From an uncultured Clostridia bacterium (GTDB taxonomy: Bacteria; Bacillota; Clostridia; Christensenellales; Borkfalkiaceae), in contig CALVZR010000043.1 of NCBI GenBank assembly GCA_944372565.1, positions 1 through 5,841 of the forward strand: a stretch of DNA of 5,841 nucleotides. Reading direction: 5' to 3'. Of the stretch, positions 5,052 to 5,841 are shown piece by piece (position 1 is the first letter of the stretch; every line of letters starts with the position of its first letter). Below the pieces are notes generated by a model. It saw only the letters and a program-made list of their open reading frames with translations. It searched no databases and was not told where the DNA came from. The position numbers were made by a program, and so were the translations under genes.

Positions 5052-5341
5052 TGTTATCGCACGACGTCATTATCAGGCCGGTGCTGACCGAAAAGAGTTA
5101 CGCCGGGATCGAGAAGAAGAGATACACCTTCGTTGTCGCCAAGAGCGCGAACAAAACGGAGATCAAGAAGGCGGTCGAAGAGGTCTTCGGCGTGCAGGTG
5201 GAAAGCGTGAACACGATGAACGTGCGCGGAAAGCTGAAGAGAATGGGCAAGAACCAGGGATACACGCCCGCTTACAAGAAGGCGATCGTTCAGCTGAAAG
5301 CGGACAGCAAGAGCATCGAGTTCTTCGATTCGCTCTCGTAA
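5051..5341 (+). CDS. rplW: 50S ribosomal protein L23
   Basis: L23 (uL23) sits at the exit of the peptide tunnel and forms the docking site for trigger factor and the signal recognition particle. The 96-residue product has normal length for the short bacterial form, with RPVLTEKS (9-16), YTFVV (25-29) and ANKTEIKKAVEEVFGV (33-48) followed by a basic segment GKLKRMGKNQGY (60-71). The ATG overlaps the rplD stop (TAATG). Possible ribosome binding sites inside rplD are GGAGG at 5033-5037 and GGAG at 5043-5046, the second close to the start. Confidence 0.97.
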   Translation: MLSHDVIIRPVLTEKSYAGIEKKRYTFVVAKSANKTEIKKAVEEVFGVQVESVNTMNVRGKLKRMGKNQGYTPAYKKAIVQLKADSKSIEFFDSLS

Positions 5342-5364
5342 GGATTTAACGGAGGACAAGCAAA

Positions 5365-5841
5365 ATGGCTATCAAGAGATATAAACCTACGTCTGCGGCG
5401 CGCCGTTTCATGACGGTGAGCGCTTACGACGAGATCACCTGCAAAAAGCCGCACCGCGCGCTGCTGGAAGACCAGAGAAAGAGCGGCGGCAGAAACGCGC
5501 AGGGGAAAATCACCGTGCGCCACATCGGCGGCGGCAACAAGAGAAAATACCGCATCATCGATTTCAAACGCCAGAAAGATGGCGTCCCCGCGACGGTGAA
5601 GACCATCGAATACGATCCGAACAGGAGCGCGAACATCGCCCTTCTCTACTATGCGGACGGCGCGAAAACGTATATCCTCGCGCCCGTCGGGCTGAACGTG
5701 GGCGACGTGATCGTGAGCGGCCCCGAAGCCGACATCAAGGCGGGCAACTGCCTGCCGCTGGAAAACATCCCCGTCGGTACGGTTGTGCACAACATCGAAC
5801 TGCAGCCCGGCAAGGGCGGCCAGATCGCCCGCGCGGCGGGT
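5365..5841 (+). CDS. rplB: 50S ribosomal protein L2 (5' part, runs off the window)
   Basis: L2 (uL2) supports subunit joining and the peptidyl transferase centre. Only the first 159 codons are present; the full protein is about 275 residues. My translation starts MAIKRYKPTSAARRFMTV and shows the conserved blocks SGGRNAQGKITVRHIGGGNK (40-59), YDPNRSANIALL (83-94) and GNCLPLENIPVGTVVHNIEL (127-146). The C-terminal part, with the universally conserved histidine near the active centre, lies beyond the window. GGAGG at 5351-5355 precedes the ATG, and the gap from rplW is 23 nt. The frame is open to the last base. Confidence 0.97.
   Translation, partial: MAIKRYKPTSAARRFMTVSAYDEITCKKPHRALLEDQRKSGGRNAQGKITVRHIGGGNKRKYRIIDFKRQKDGVPATVKTIEYDPNRSANIALLYYADGAKTYILAPVGLNVGDVIVSGPEADIKAGNCLPLENIPVGTVVHNIELQPGKGGQIARAAG

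Overview
The window looks like a chromosomal segment from a moderately GC-rich, Clostridia-like Firmicute. The reasons are strong AAGGAG/GGAGG ribosome binding sites, TTGACA/TATAAT-type promoters, T-tailed intrinsic terminators, a tRNA gene that encodes its own CCA, and Gram-positive-type ribosomal proteins in the order rpsJ-rplC-rplD-rplW-rplB. The exact taxon cannot be read from the sequence.

Layout. Positions 1-172 hold a tRNA-Gly(CCC) gene on the minus strand with its terminator. Around it (about 1-60 and 178-310) lie several fragments resembling the same tRNA, including a copy that is split in its T-loop. Its likely promoter (342-370) diverges from a sigma-A-type promoter (390-419) that drives two plus-strand genes. 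The first encodes an SPFH-domain protein with C-terminal zinc ribbons (488-1555). The second encodes a 65-residue DUF1858 putative redox-disulfide protein (1585-1782). A terminator (1792-1823) ends this unit. A separate gene (1909-3009) encodes a double zinc-ribbon protein with a C-terminal membrane helix and ends at a long terminator (3013-3072).

From 3158 onward is the start of the S10 ribosomal protein operon: a consensus promoter, a roughly 240-nt untranslated leader containing an intrinsic-terminator-like hairpin just before rpsJ, then rpsJ, rplC, rplD, rplW and the 5' part of rplB, tightly spaced and partly overlapping. L4 (rplD) is the autogenous regulator of this operon in E. coli, so the leader hairpin is a plausible attenuator here.

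The most interesting points are the S10 leader attenuator with an alternative pairing partner, the YdjI-like SPFH protein close to a YdjG-like membrane-anchored zinc-ribbon protein but with no PspA in view, and the tRNA-derived repeat debris around tRNA-Gly. No mobile element, CRISPR array or clearly new multi-gene system is visible.
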